From: Promethearchaeota archaeon
Lineage (GTDB): Archaea > Asgardarchaeota > Lokiarchaeia > Sigyniarchaeales > SOKP01
NCBI GenBank assembly: GCA_029838195.1
Contig: JALGVJ010000039.1
Span: forward strand, 1-32,549
Reading direction: 5' to 3'
DNA length: 32,549 nt
Shown: piece after piece, positions 25,207 to 32,354 of the stretch
How the letters are laid out: every line of letters starts with the position of its first letter
Position numbering within the stretch: the first letter of the stretch is position 1
Notes under the pieces: model-generated
Databases searched by the model: none
The model's input: only the letters and a program-made list of their open reading frames with translations
What the model was told of the DNA's origin: nothing
Position numbers and translations under genes: made by a program

Positions 25207-26208
25207 ATGAAAGCTTACATAACAGCTTGTATTGAAGAAAAGAGTTTAGAAGAGCTGAAAAAACTGGTTGATGTTACTTATGAACCGTGGAGGGTTAAAA
25301 AAACCCTTTATTTTGATGTGGAGGAGCTCATGGAACAATTAGAAGGGCAAGATATTTTCATTACGGAAGTAGATGATTTAAAAAAAGAAGAATTTTTCGA
25401 AAAAACGAACGTGAAATTAGTTATTTCTTGTAGGGGAGATCCCTTTAACGTGAATTTAGAGGCTGCAACTAAAAACAACATTCCCGTTTTAAATACTCCC
25501 CTCCGAAATGTGGATGCTGTAGCTGAGCTAACCGTTGGACTAATGCTAGTGCTTGCTCGAAAGCTTCATGAAATAGACCGAGTTTTACATTCAGAATCAT
25601 TTGAAGTAATTGAATTTGAAGATTATCTGGATTATTTAAATCAATTCATTGGATTTGAATTAAAGGGGAAAACCATTGGAATTGTTGGTTTTGGACAAAT
25701 TGGAACCCGTGTAGCTGACCGGTTAAAGCCCTTTGGAGTGCAGTTTTTAATTCATGATCCCTTTGTACCCGATGATAAAATAAAGAGCTATGGTGAAAAA
25801 GTAGAATTAGATCGCTTAATGAAGGAATCCGATATCATTACCATTCATGTCATGGCCACGGATGAAAATGATAATCTAATTAATGAAGAGAGGATAAATA
25901 TGATGAAAAAAAATGCCTATTTAATAAATACTTCCAAGGGATCCTTAGTAGATTATGATGCGCTACACGAGGCCTTAAAGGAAAAGAGAATTGCAGGCGC
26001 CGCTTTAGATGTCTTTCCCATGGAGCCCGTAGATGAGGACAATGAATTTTTAGAATTAGATAACGTCATTGTGACTCCACATGTAGGAGGTAATACCCGT
26101 GAGATTTTTGCCAGGCAGGGAAAAATGATTGTTGAGGATATCAAATCATGGCTAAATGGAGAAATCCCCAAACATATTTTAAATCCAGAAGTATTTAATA
26201 AGAAGTGA
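25207..26208 (+). CDS. NAD-dependent D-2-hydroxyacid dehydrogenase (phosphoglycerate dehydrogenase-like)
   Basis: A 333-residue D-isomer-specific 2-hydroxyacid dehydrogenase. The Rossmann motif is GIVGFGQIGTRVADRLKPFG near 160 and the substrate-side stretch CRGDPFNVNL near 80. The active-site triad is represented by the Arg/Glu region (NTSKGSLVDYDAL...ALDVFPMEP) and by His in VTPHVGGNT near 298. No C-terminal ACT domain is present, so this is not the full-length regulated SerA. In context, seven nucleotides before a class II aldolase, it more likely oxidises or reduces a sugar-derived hydroxyacid than makes serine. The exact reaction is not known. Confidence 0.87.
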   Translation: MKAYITACIEEKSLEELKKLVDVTYEPWRVKKTLYFDVEELMEQLEGQDIFITEVDDLKKEEFFEKTNVKLVISCRGDPFNVNLEAATKNNIPVLNTPLRNVDAVAELTVGLMLVLARKLHEIDRVLHSESFEVIEFEDYLDYLNQFIGFELKGKTIGIVGFGQIGTRVADRLKPFGVQFLIHDPFVPDDKIKSYGEKVELDRLMKESDIITIHVMATDENDNLINEERINMMKKNAYLINTSKGSLVDYDALHEALKEKRIAGAALDVFPMEPVDEDNEFLELDNVIVTPHVGGNTREIFARQGKMIVEDIKSWLNGEIPKHILNPEVFNKK

Positions 26209-26214
26209 GGTTTA

Positions 26215-26880
26215 ATGAGTGAGAAAATATTGGAATTAAAAAAAGAGATTGTAAAGACTTGTTTAAAATTATTAGAAAAAGATCACGTCTTAGGGTCAGC
26301 AGGAAACGTGAGCGTGAGAGTACGCGAAGAAAATGAGGAACACGTGCTCATTACTCCCAGTGGCGTGAATTATACGATGATGGAACCAAAAGACGTATTA
26401 ACATTAAACATGGAAGGGCAAGTAATTGAAGGAGAACGAAATCCCTCTGTGGAAAAAGATTTACATCTTGGTATTTATAAAGCTAGAGATGATGTAGATG
26501 CCATTATTCATGCTCATAGTATTTATTCTACCGTTTTAAGCACGCTCAAGCTCTCAATTCCCCCGATTATTGAGGAGCTCATTCCCTACGTGGGCGGCGA
26601 AATCACTTGTGCGGAATATGGAGAGGCGGGAAGTGAAGAATTAGCTCAAAATGTTGTGGAGAGCTTGGGAGAAAAAAATGCGATACTATTACCCAATCAT
26701 GGAAATTTATGCTGTGGAAGCTCTTTAGAAGGCGCATTTACCGTTTTAGAATACCTTGAGAGAGGGGCAAAAATTTATTACATGGCACGAATAATTAAAG
26801 AACCGAATGTATTGCCTGAAGATACAGTTGAATTTGAAAAAGAAGTGTTTGAGGTATTTAAAGAATCTAAAAAGATATAA
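26215..26880 (+). CDS. Class II aldolase/adducin family protein (fuculose-phosphate aldolase-like)
   Basis: A 221-residue zinc-dependent aldolase. SAGNVSVR near 28 and LITPSGVNYTMM near 46 form the phosphate site, the catalytic Glu is in NPSVEKDLHLGIYK near 80, zinc His residues are in IIHAHSIYSTV near 98 and the third in LLPNHGNLCCG near 162. It would reversibly split a ketose-1-phosphate into dihydroxyacetone phosphate and an aldehyde. It starts seven nucleotides after the dehydrogenase with GAGGT before its ATG, so the two are one operon. Zinc ligands are complete; the sugar is unknown. Confidence 0.88.
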   Translation: MSEKILELKKEIVKTCLKLLEKDHVLGSAGNVSVRVREENEEHVLITPSGVNYTMMEPKDVLTLNMEGQVIEGERNPSVEKDLHLGIYKARDDVDAIIHAHSIYSTVLSTLKLSIPPIIEELIPYVGGEITCAEYGEAGSEELAQNVVESLGEKNAILLPNHGNLCCGSSLEGAFTVLEYLERGAKIYYMARIIKEPNVLPEDTVEFEKEVFEVFKESKKI

Positions 26881-26994
26881 TCTAATTTTTTTTTTCTTTA
26901 TTAAAATTTATTAATTCTAATTTGGTTAACAAAGATTGCCCGCGCTTTAAAAGTAAGAAAAGAATTCATGATAAATGTTTAAACCCCATTAATT

Positions 26995-27040
26995 AAAAGC
27001 GTGGTTCGCTTTTCTCAAATTTGTATTTTTTGAGATTTTT
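26995..27040. terminator. Tandem hairpins between convergent genes
   Basis: AAAAGCG (26995-27001) pairs with CGCTTTT (27007-27013) around TGGTT. TCTCAAA (27013-27019) then pairs with TTTGAGA (27029-27035), followed by T5. The pair lies between the plus-strand aldolase operon (ending 26880) and the minus-strand membrane gene (ending 27071), and could terminate in both directions. Confidence 0.4.
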
Positions 27041-27070
27041 ACCTAAAATTTATTAGCTTTTTCTTAAATT

Positions 27071-27379
27071 TTAAGCATTAAAAATTAAGTAGCAGGTTTG
27101 CGTGAATAAAAAAATTCCCATCAAAACAATTAAAATGAAAGAAAAAGTATAAAGTAAATCATGAATGCGAATAGCTTCCAAACTATAATATAATAAAACT
27201 TTTTTCAATGACAAGAGCAAATCATGAAGCGGAATGAGTAGAATAAAGTACTCTATCATTACAATAAAATTTACCAAGAGGTCAGCTGAAAAAACAATAA
27301 AAGTGAAATTAAGCAATAAAAAACCAAGAATTATAAGAATCTTCATGATGATTAGATTTATTACGATTACCATGGTCAT
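27071..27379 (-). CDS. Small membrane protein of unknown function
   Basis: A protein of up to 102 residues, strongly hydrophobic, with three likely membrane helices: about 5-30, 32-50 and 75-98. They are separated by a polar loop, LHDLLLSLKKVLLYYSLEAIRIHD, with several charged residues and two His. A later ATG at 27346 (MKILIILGFL) is an equally plausible start. No family was recognised. The antisense frame is rich in Lys and Ile and looks like a shadow. It belongs to the minus-strand set of very small genes that continues to 28506. Confidence 0.5.
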   Translation of the reverse strand: MTMVIVINLIIMKILIILGFLLLNFTFIVFSADLLVNFIVMIEYFILLIPLHDLLLSLKKVLLYYSLEAIRIHDLLYTFSFILIVLMGIFLFTQTCYLIFNA

Positions 27380-27509
27380 TCATGATTTTTTTTTAATGTA
27401 TTTAAACTCCGAGGCACGTATAGAAAAATAATTAGATCCTCCTCTCGCCACGAAAAAAGAATAGAAAAAGTTTAAAATTTAAAGAAAAAAAGAGGTAAAT
27501 TGTATAATG

Positions 27510-27863
27510 TTATTTATAAAGGATACATGCGATAAGATTAAATTTCCAAGGCGCCTCTGAACCTTTATAGATAAGACTTTTAATATCTTCGGAAGGTTCC
27601 ATGTTGGCATGTTTTTTAAAAACATTCCAAGCAAGATCTCCAATTAAATCCCCATTTTCCATGATATCATCAAAATTTTCTTTCACGCCAGCCCAGAAAA
27701 TCCTTTTAGCATCCATGATTTCTTTCAATTGGACTAAATCCATTAAACCTTCTAATACAATATTTTCACTCACATTAGGAAAATACTCACTGAACTTTTT
27801 TGAAATTTCTTCAGGAGTTCCTAAATTTCTATCGTATAAGAAAGCGATTCCAATAGCTTTCAT
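27510..27863 (-). CDS. Hypothetical helical protein
   Basis: A 117-residue soluble, acidic and probably all-helical protein (MKAIGIAFLYDRNLG...). It contains PEEISKKFSEYFPNVSENIVLEGLMDL and a Trp-rich part (RIFWAGVKENF, GDLAWNVF, APWKFNL). No family was recognised. The ATG is preceded by AGGTTGA with about 6-nt spacing, one of the clearer SDs in the window. It is the last and best preserved of a run of minus-strand small genes. Confidence 0.65.
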   Translation of the reverse strand: MKAIGIAFLYDRNLGTPEEISKKFSEYFPNVSENIVLEGLMDLVQLKEIMDAKRIFWAGVKENFDDIMENGDLIGDLAWNVFKKHANMEPSEDIKSLIYKGSEAPWKFNLIACILYK

Positions 27864-27948
27864 TAATTGTCAACCTTAAAAGGCCATGTTTTATGTTTAA
27901 CTATTTTTTCTTTATTTTATCCTTTAAGATTATATTTCATAAAATATT

Positions 27949-28108
27949 TCATTCAATGAGGGTTTTCCCTTCTTTTATCCAATCCATGAGTGTCTCTTTA
28001 GAAACACCTTCCAATTTTCCGATCTTTTTTTTTAAGATCGGTGGAACAGAGCATTTCGACGTCCATTATTCCCATGCGAATCAATTCTTTATTTAATTTC
28101 AATGTCAT
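27949..28108 (-). pseudogene. Helix-hairpin-helix-like small gene split by an A9 frameshift
   Basis: From ATG 28108 the frame reads MTLKLNKELIRMGIMDVEML then CSTDLKK. After the A9 run (28025-28033) the neighbouring frame continues KIGKLEGVSKETLMDWIKEG and stops at TGA 27949. Removing one A joins both parts into one protein of about 52 residues resembling a helix-hairpin-helix domain (LIRMGIMDVEML, then IGKLEGVSKETL). The homopolymer lies inside a perfect 8-bp inverted repeat (CCGATCTT/AAGATCGG, 28019-28041). It may be a sequencing indel, a real frameshift mutation or transcriptional slippage. Its start overlaps the end of the preceding small gene. Confidence 0.5.
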
Positions 28109-28298
28109 GCCGGTTAATGTCCATTAATGGGACGCCTTTTATTAAATTTTCCTCATGTTTACTCTTTTCAATTTTTTCAACTTCTTGCAAGGAACATCTT
28201 GCGATTACAATTCCAGCTAATCCCATGAGAATTTTGATTATTACTAATATTATTGGAGGAGATGAGAGAATAATTAGTTTTAATCAATTTCACGCCAT
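28089..28298 (-). pseudogene. Small membrane-anchored protein gene with two early in-frame TGA codons
   Basis: ATG 28298 follows an excellent SD (AAGGAGGAG, 7-nt spacing), but codons 3 and 5 are TGA. The frame then stays open and encodes a clear hydrophobic helix (IILVIIKILMGLAGIVIA) and a charged helical tail (SLQEVEKIEKSKHEENL) to TAA at 28089. If both TGA codons were TGG the protein would start MAWNWLKLI, a natural membrane-anchor start. Alternatively a GTG at 28293 enters the frame if one A is removed from an A4 run. The shortest intact reading starts at ATG 28226 with 45 residues. TGA is used as a normal stop elsewhere in this window, so general recoding is unlikely. Confidence 0.4.
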
Positions 28299-28344
28299 TA
28301 ATGCTCCTCCTTGTCCGTTAAAGGTTATATATTATTAGACATGG

Positions 28345-28506
28345 TTAAATGAGAATCTTCTTCAATGAAAATTCCATCTCTTGAATTTCGCTACACCAAG
28401 ATCCGTTTAATTCTTGATTATTTTCCTTCTCTTTATATAATTTAAAGTCTTTATCACGATCCCGTTCAAATTTAGCTCCATTTTCATTATAAATCGTGGA
28501 AATCAT
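28345..28506 (-). CDS. Possible 53-residue charged protein
   Basis: A short frame starting MISTIYNENGAKFERDRDKD and ending SLKKILI. It is highly charged and probably helical, with one Trp and one Cys close together (GSWCSE). Composition is protein-like. There is no SD before the ATG and no recognised family. It lies upstream of the two damaged small genes on the same strand, about 47 nt away, and may belong to the same transcript. Confidence 0.4.
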   Translation of the reverse strand: MISTIYNENGAKFERDRDKDFKLYKEKENNQELNGSWCSEIQEMEFSLKKILI

Positions 28507-28768
28507 GAAAAAAAGAAGAAAATGAGTGTATTATAGAAAATGATGATTGCTTGATTTTTTTTTTTAAAAATCTTAATATTGTACTCTCTTATAAAATCAC
28601 TAAAAAAAACAATGATTAATTTATTTTCATGTGTTTAAAACTCCCTTAAATAATTTAAGAAGATATAAATTTCTAATAAATGTTTATTTTTTAAAAATGG
28701 ATAATTTTTACAATAAAGAACTAGTAATCTTATTTTAATTGCTTCAAATAAATAGCGTTCACACCATC

Positions 28769-29617
28769 ATGAAAATTATATATACAACCGATCTTCATGG
28801 AATAAAGTGGAAATACGAGAAAATCCTGGAACAAGCAATCAAACAACAAATTGACATGGTAATTAATGGGGGGGACATGTTACCCACGCAATCAAATTTT
28901 TTTAAGCAAGGAGATTTCATAAAGTATTTTCTTGATCCTCATTTTCATGAATACGAGGAGAATTCCATCTATTATTTAGGCATGCTCGGAAACGATGATC
29001 TAAAAGTTTTTGATAGATTATTTGAAGATACATGTAAAAAATACTCACATGTTCATTCCATAGCTCAAGAAAAAGTAAGAATAAAAGATTATGAAATTAT
29101 TGGCATGAATTTAGTTACCGACTTGCCTTTTGGCTTAAAAGATCGGGCTAGAAAAGATACAGATGATTTTCAATTTCCTAAGCAAATTGGAAAACAATAC
29201 GTCTCTAGTGATCATGGATTTATCAAAATTGAGAATTGGTTTGAACATGCAAATTCTCTACCTACCCTCGAAGAAGAGATGCAGAATTTAGTAAAACCAA
29301 TAAACATGAATAAAACTATATATATAATTCACATGCCACCAGCTCATTTAGGGCTTGATGTGTGTAATGATGGAAGAAGGATTGGCTCAAACGCAATCCA
29401 TGGTTTTTTAAAAAAAATGCAACCCCTTTTATCTTTACATGGGCACGTACATGAAAGCTACGATGTATCGAATCAATGGAAAAATAATATCAATAAAACC
29501 CCATGCATTCAGCCGGGACAATCTTCTTCTAAGGAAAATCACGTGATATACGTTTCCATCGATTTAGATGGGTTGAGATGTGAGAGAATAAGTTGCATGA
29601 GAGAAGATATAGCTTGA
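28769..29617 (+). CDS. Calcineurin-like metallophosphoesterase
   Basis: A 282-residue two-metal phosphoesterase. The ligand motifs appear in order: TTDLHG (Asp and His, residues 6-11), INGGDM near 40, GNDD near 84, a His in IIHMPPAH near 194, and LHGHVHESYD near 230. The arrangement DxH...GGD...GND...H...GHxH is diagnostic of the superfamily; the substrate may be a phosphoprotein, nucleotide or nucleic acid. I start at ATG 28769 (MKIIYTTDLHG) because the fold begins there; a TTG at 28739 would add ten residues without motif support. It stands alone on the plus strand after a 260-nt AT-rich gap. Confidence 0.88.
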   Translation: MKIIYTTDLHGIKWKYEKILEQAIKQQIDMVINGGDMLPTQSNFFKQGDFIKYFLDPHFHEYEENSIYYLGMLGNDDLKVFDRLFEDTCKKYSHVHSIAQEKVRIKDYEIIGMNLVTDLPFGLKDRARKDTDDFQFPKQIGKQYVSSDHGFIKIENWFEHANSLPTLEEEMQNLVKPINMNKTIYIIHMPPAHLGLDVCNDGRRIGSNAIHGFLKKMQPLLSLHGHVHESYDVSNQWKNNINKTPCIQPGQSSSKENHVIYVSIDLDGLRCERISCMREDIA

Positions 29618-29684
29618 GAAAGCATACTCCCTCATTATGGTTTTTTTAATGAAATCAAGCATTAATGGAGGGTAATGAAAAGAA

Positions 29685-29693
29685 ATTTATATT
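29685..29693 (+). promoter_or_regulatory. TATA element of the 159-residue gene
   Basis: ATTTATATT lies 22 nt before the ATG at 29715. With archaeal spacing, transcription would begin at or next to the ATG, so a leaderless mRNA is expected. This agrees with the absence of an SD. Confidence 0.45.
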
Positions 29694-29714
29694 GGAAGTA
29701 TAAATGTATTTATT

Positions 29715-30194
29715 ATGGAAGGAAAAATCTTACATGGGTTCTATAGTAAATTATACGATAGGGAAGCTTTTAGCAAGTGGGATTTACCTGAAGGAATAAA
29801 AGAGCAATTAGAATTCGATGCTCATGAATATTTCTTCATCTCTACTTCACGAGAACATGATAAAGGGAAGGGACATGGACAAACCCATCTCCACATAAAT
29901 ATTTATCCAGTCGATAAGGATACCGTCTATTTATTAGAAGTCCAAACGAAAAAAGTCGAACCTGAACTCTTGTATGAGGTCTTAAGTCTTTTGAAAAAGG
30001 AGAATTATACCATCCTTACCTCTTCCGGATTTTGCACGGAGAAGGATATCTGCTTTTTTGGAGTGTGGTTTAGTTCAGAACAAGTAGATATTAATGTAAA
30101 TAAACTATTAGGCAGTATGCAGGAATTTAAAAAAGTAGAAGAAGTGAACATGGCTAAATTTTCTTGTGAAGGCTGTTTTAAAATTACCCCCTAA
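29715..30194 (+). CDS. Hypothetical protein, alpha/beta
   Basis: A 159-residue soluble protein. The middle (THLHINIYPVDKDTVYLLEVQ, ELLYEVLSLLKKENYTILTS, DICFFGVWFS) reads as strand-strand-helix-strand-strand, which would suit an ACT-like or ferredoxin-like fold. A His-rich segment, GKGHGQTHLHIN, precedes it. The end has two cysteines (CEGCF). No family was recognised. It is convergent with the longin-like gene, 23 nt away, and probably leaderless. Confidence 0.7.
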   Translation: MEGKILHGFYSKLYDREAFSKWDLPEGIKEQLEFDAHEYFFISTSREHDKGKGHGQTHLHINIYPVDKDTVYLLEVQTKKVEPELLYEVLSLLKKENYTILTSSGFCTEKDICFFGVWFSSEQVDINVNKLLGSMQEFKKVEEVNMAKFSCEGCFKITP

Positions 30195-30217
30195 TTAAAA
30201 TGAGCCGGGATGATACG

Positions 30218-30634
30218 TCATTCCCAAAAGGCTTGTTTAAACTTATCAAGTACTTCATGTAATGAATCTTCAATCATATCTTTAAAATCAGTAAACACGC
30301 TAACATCATTATCCCAATCTTTTAAAACTGGTTTATATGTATCGAAAAATTTATTTGCGATTTTTTTTAACTCAGAGAGAACTTTTTTCTCTTTAACTTT
30401 TGGATTTGAACTCGCTATGAATAAAAATTCTCCTTCTTTTAAGATGATGAATCGTTTCTTACTCAATTCAAAGCTTGAAAGTCCTTCTTTATTTAACTCT
30501 TCCGAAAAAGAATTAATTGCGCTCATGAATCCGCCAAAAAGTTGGGAATCTAATTTCTCATCGAAAACTCTGGTAAACACCATTATTCCTGACTCGTTAT
30601 TCATGATCCATAAATCTTCGATAACTTTTGGCAT
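30218..30634 (-). CDS. Longin-like domain protein (Asgard eukaryotic-signature type)
   Basis: A 138-residue protein with a pattern common in Asgard proteins assigned to longin or roadblock-like folds. An opening strand, LWIMNNESGIMVF, is followed by a GGFMSAINSFSEEL helix, then FELSKKRFIILKEGEFLFIASS strands, a LSELKKIANKFFDTY helix, and the closing acidic helix VFTDFKDMIEDSLHEVLDKF. In eukaryotes such domains occur in SNAREs, TRAPP, adaptor sigma chains and the signal-recognition receptor. They often pair with small GTPases; none is in this window. I prefer ATG 30634; a GTG at 30643 would add three residues. The assignment is from pattern memory and not from a search. Confidence 0.6.
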   Translation of the reverse strand: MPKVIEDLWIMNNESGIMVFTRVFDEKLDSQLFGGFMSAINSFSEELNKEGLSSFELSKKRFIILKEGEFLFIASSNPKVKEKKVLSELKKIANKFFDTYKPVLKDWDNDVSVFTDFKDMIEDSLHEVLDKFKQAFWE

Positions 30635-30744
30635 ATATATCACTAATTGCTATCTGCATTATTAAAGAAAATATAAAAATTAACAATAAAAAGTTCATGC
30701 TTTTTCATATTTGAAAAGGTAAAGAAATAAAAAAAAACGAGGAT

Positions 30745-32220
30745 TTAGAGATCTTTAGTAATTCTCTTAGCTTCATTAATTCTGAGAACTTCGGGCATGA
30801 AAACGCGTATTAGCTTTTTATAGATTTTAACATTAGCTTTATCGGGAACGAATTCACTCTCAAATCGCACCATCTTTTCAATGGCATTTTCAATGGAAGA
30901 ATATTTCTTGAGACCCCATAAACCTAAAATCGCTGCTCCTAATGCCGCACCATCTTTATTTTCGGGGACCATTATTTTTTTCCCTAAAATATCTGCAAAG
31001 ATCTGTGCCCAGAAACTAGAATTCATGGCTCCTCCATCGGATTTAATCACCTCTACTTTAGCACCACCCATTGCTTCTAGCATTTGCAAGTACATTTGTG
31101 CAGATAAGGCAGCACTTTCCATGATCGCCCTCGAAAAATGAGCCCGCGTGTGATGCCAACCAAGTCCATGAATCGTGCCCTTTCGAAACACGTAAAGAGG
31201 AATGAAGAGTAATCCATTGCTCCCTGGCGGTGCTTGTTTCGCCTCTTCCGTTAGTATTTCATAGACGCTGGTATCTTTATCCTTGCATTGTTCAATTTGT
31301 AATTGAGAAAAATTTCTCGCATATGTTTGAAACATGGTACCTGTACCGGGCATGGTTCCTTCTATTACCCATTTTCCTTTAATTACATGGGGCAAGGAAA
31401 AGATGGGGACATCGCCTACTTGCTTAACAGGACCTTCTACAACGAGATCAACAAAAGTTCCTGTCCCCGTGGTGACTTTAGCTTCCCCCTTATTAATCAC
31501 ACCTAAACCTAAGGCCGAACATTGTTGGTCACCCCCACCTAACACGACGGGGATTCCTTTCTTTAATCCAGTTTCACTTGCTGCCTCACTTGTTAACTCT
31601 CCAATGATCTCTCCGGGAAAATGTAATTCGGGCCATAGTTCTACGGGAATTCCATATTCTTCAGCTAATTTTTCGTCCCATGTTAAGGTTTCCTTATTAA
31701 TTATACCATAAATCCCATTAGTCGGGTCGGTCACGCACGTATCTTTACCGCATAATTTCATATAAGTAAAAGTGTCGGGAAATATAATTTTCTGAGTCTT
31801 ATTAAAGAGATCCGGCTTATTTTTTTTGAACCAGAGTATTTTCGGGATCGAGCGCCGCAAGCCTCCTTCTTCTTGAAAACTTTTCATGTCCGTGACTTCC
31901 CGCTCATCCATCCATGTCAAGGCAGGATGCAAGATCTCGCCATTAGCGTCAATTATGGAACAGGTAGCTCGGTGAAAATCAGCACAAATTCCTATAACGT
32001 CCTCAGGATTTACTTTTTTAAGCGCTGAAATGCATGTATTTTTAATGGCATTCCACCAAATTTCAGGATCATGTTCAGAAATCCCTACCGGTTGAGGTGG
32101 TAGTTGATATTCCTCATAAGCTCGTGAAATTTCTTTTCCATCAAGGTCAAACAAGATGGTACGCGTTCCCGTTGTCCCGCAATCAAACACGCATATTAGT
32201 TCTGTCATTTTCTCATTCAA
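30745..32220 (-). CDS. FGGY-family carbohydrate kinase
   Basis: A 491-residue FGGY kinase with intact motifs: FDCGTTGTRTILFD (phosphate loop 1), TWMDERE near 120, GGGDQQCSALGLG near 245 with the catalytic Asp, KVTTGTGTFVDLV (phosphate loop 2) and SDGGAMNSSFWAQIFADILG near 405 (adenosine site). The glycerol-kinase motif NQR-E-T is replaced by ADFHRATCSIID, so it is probably not a glycerol kinase; the substrate is unknown. An ATG at 32208 (MTELICVFD) is an alternative start, four residues shorter. It is the third FGGY kinase here and resembles the first more than the second. The nearest upstream gene, in the same direction, is cut by the window edge. Confidence 0.87.
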   Translation of the reverse strand: MNEKMTELICVFDCGTTGTRTILFDLDGKEISRAYEEYQLPPQPVGISEHDPEIWWNAIKNTCISALKKVNPEDVIGICADFHRATCSIIDANGEILHPALTWMDEREVTDMKSFQEEGGLRRSIPKILWFKKNKPDLFNKTQKIIFPDTFTYMKLCGKDTCVTDPTNGIYGIINKETLTWDEKLAEEYGIPVELWPELHFPGEIIGELTSEAASETGLKKGIPVVLGGGDQQCSALGLGVINKGEAKVTTGTGTFVDLVVEGPVKQVGDVPIFSLPHVIKGKWVIEGTMPGTGTMFQTYARNFSQLQIEQCKDKDTSVYEILTEEAKQAPPGSNGLLFIPLYVFRKGTIHGLGWHHTRAHFSRAIMESAALSAQMYLQMLEAMGGAKVEVIKSDGGAMNSSFWAQIFADILGKKIMVPENKDGAALGAAILGLWGLKKYSSIENAIEKMVRFESEFVPDKANVKIYKKLIRVFMPEVLRINEAKRITKDL

Positions 32221-32354
32221 ATCAGGTTTTTTTGATCAAAAATTTTAAAATTCCTTGAAAAATATTGATTGTGACAAATAATGATTTTACCCTACTAATA
32301 TTTTAATTTTATTTTTCGGATTTTTCTATAAACAAGGTGAGGGTATTTTTAAGT

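Noticed and set aside
28089..28298. Genome-wide reassignment of TGA to Trp
   Set aside because: TGA ends normal genes in this window, for example the AMMECR1 and dehydrogenase genes, and TGG is used for Trp throughout.
27893..28338. Two plus-strand short frames
   Set aside because: Phe/Ile/Ser-rich and without start signals; the minus strand carries the protein-like small genes here.
28739..28768. TTG start for the metallophosphoesterase
   Set aside because: The ten extra residues have no motif or SD support; the fold begins at ATG 28769 with MKIIYTTDLHG.
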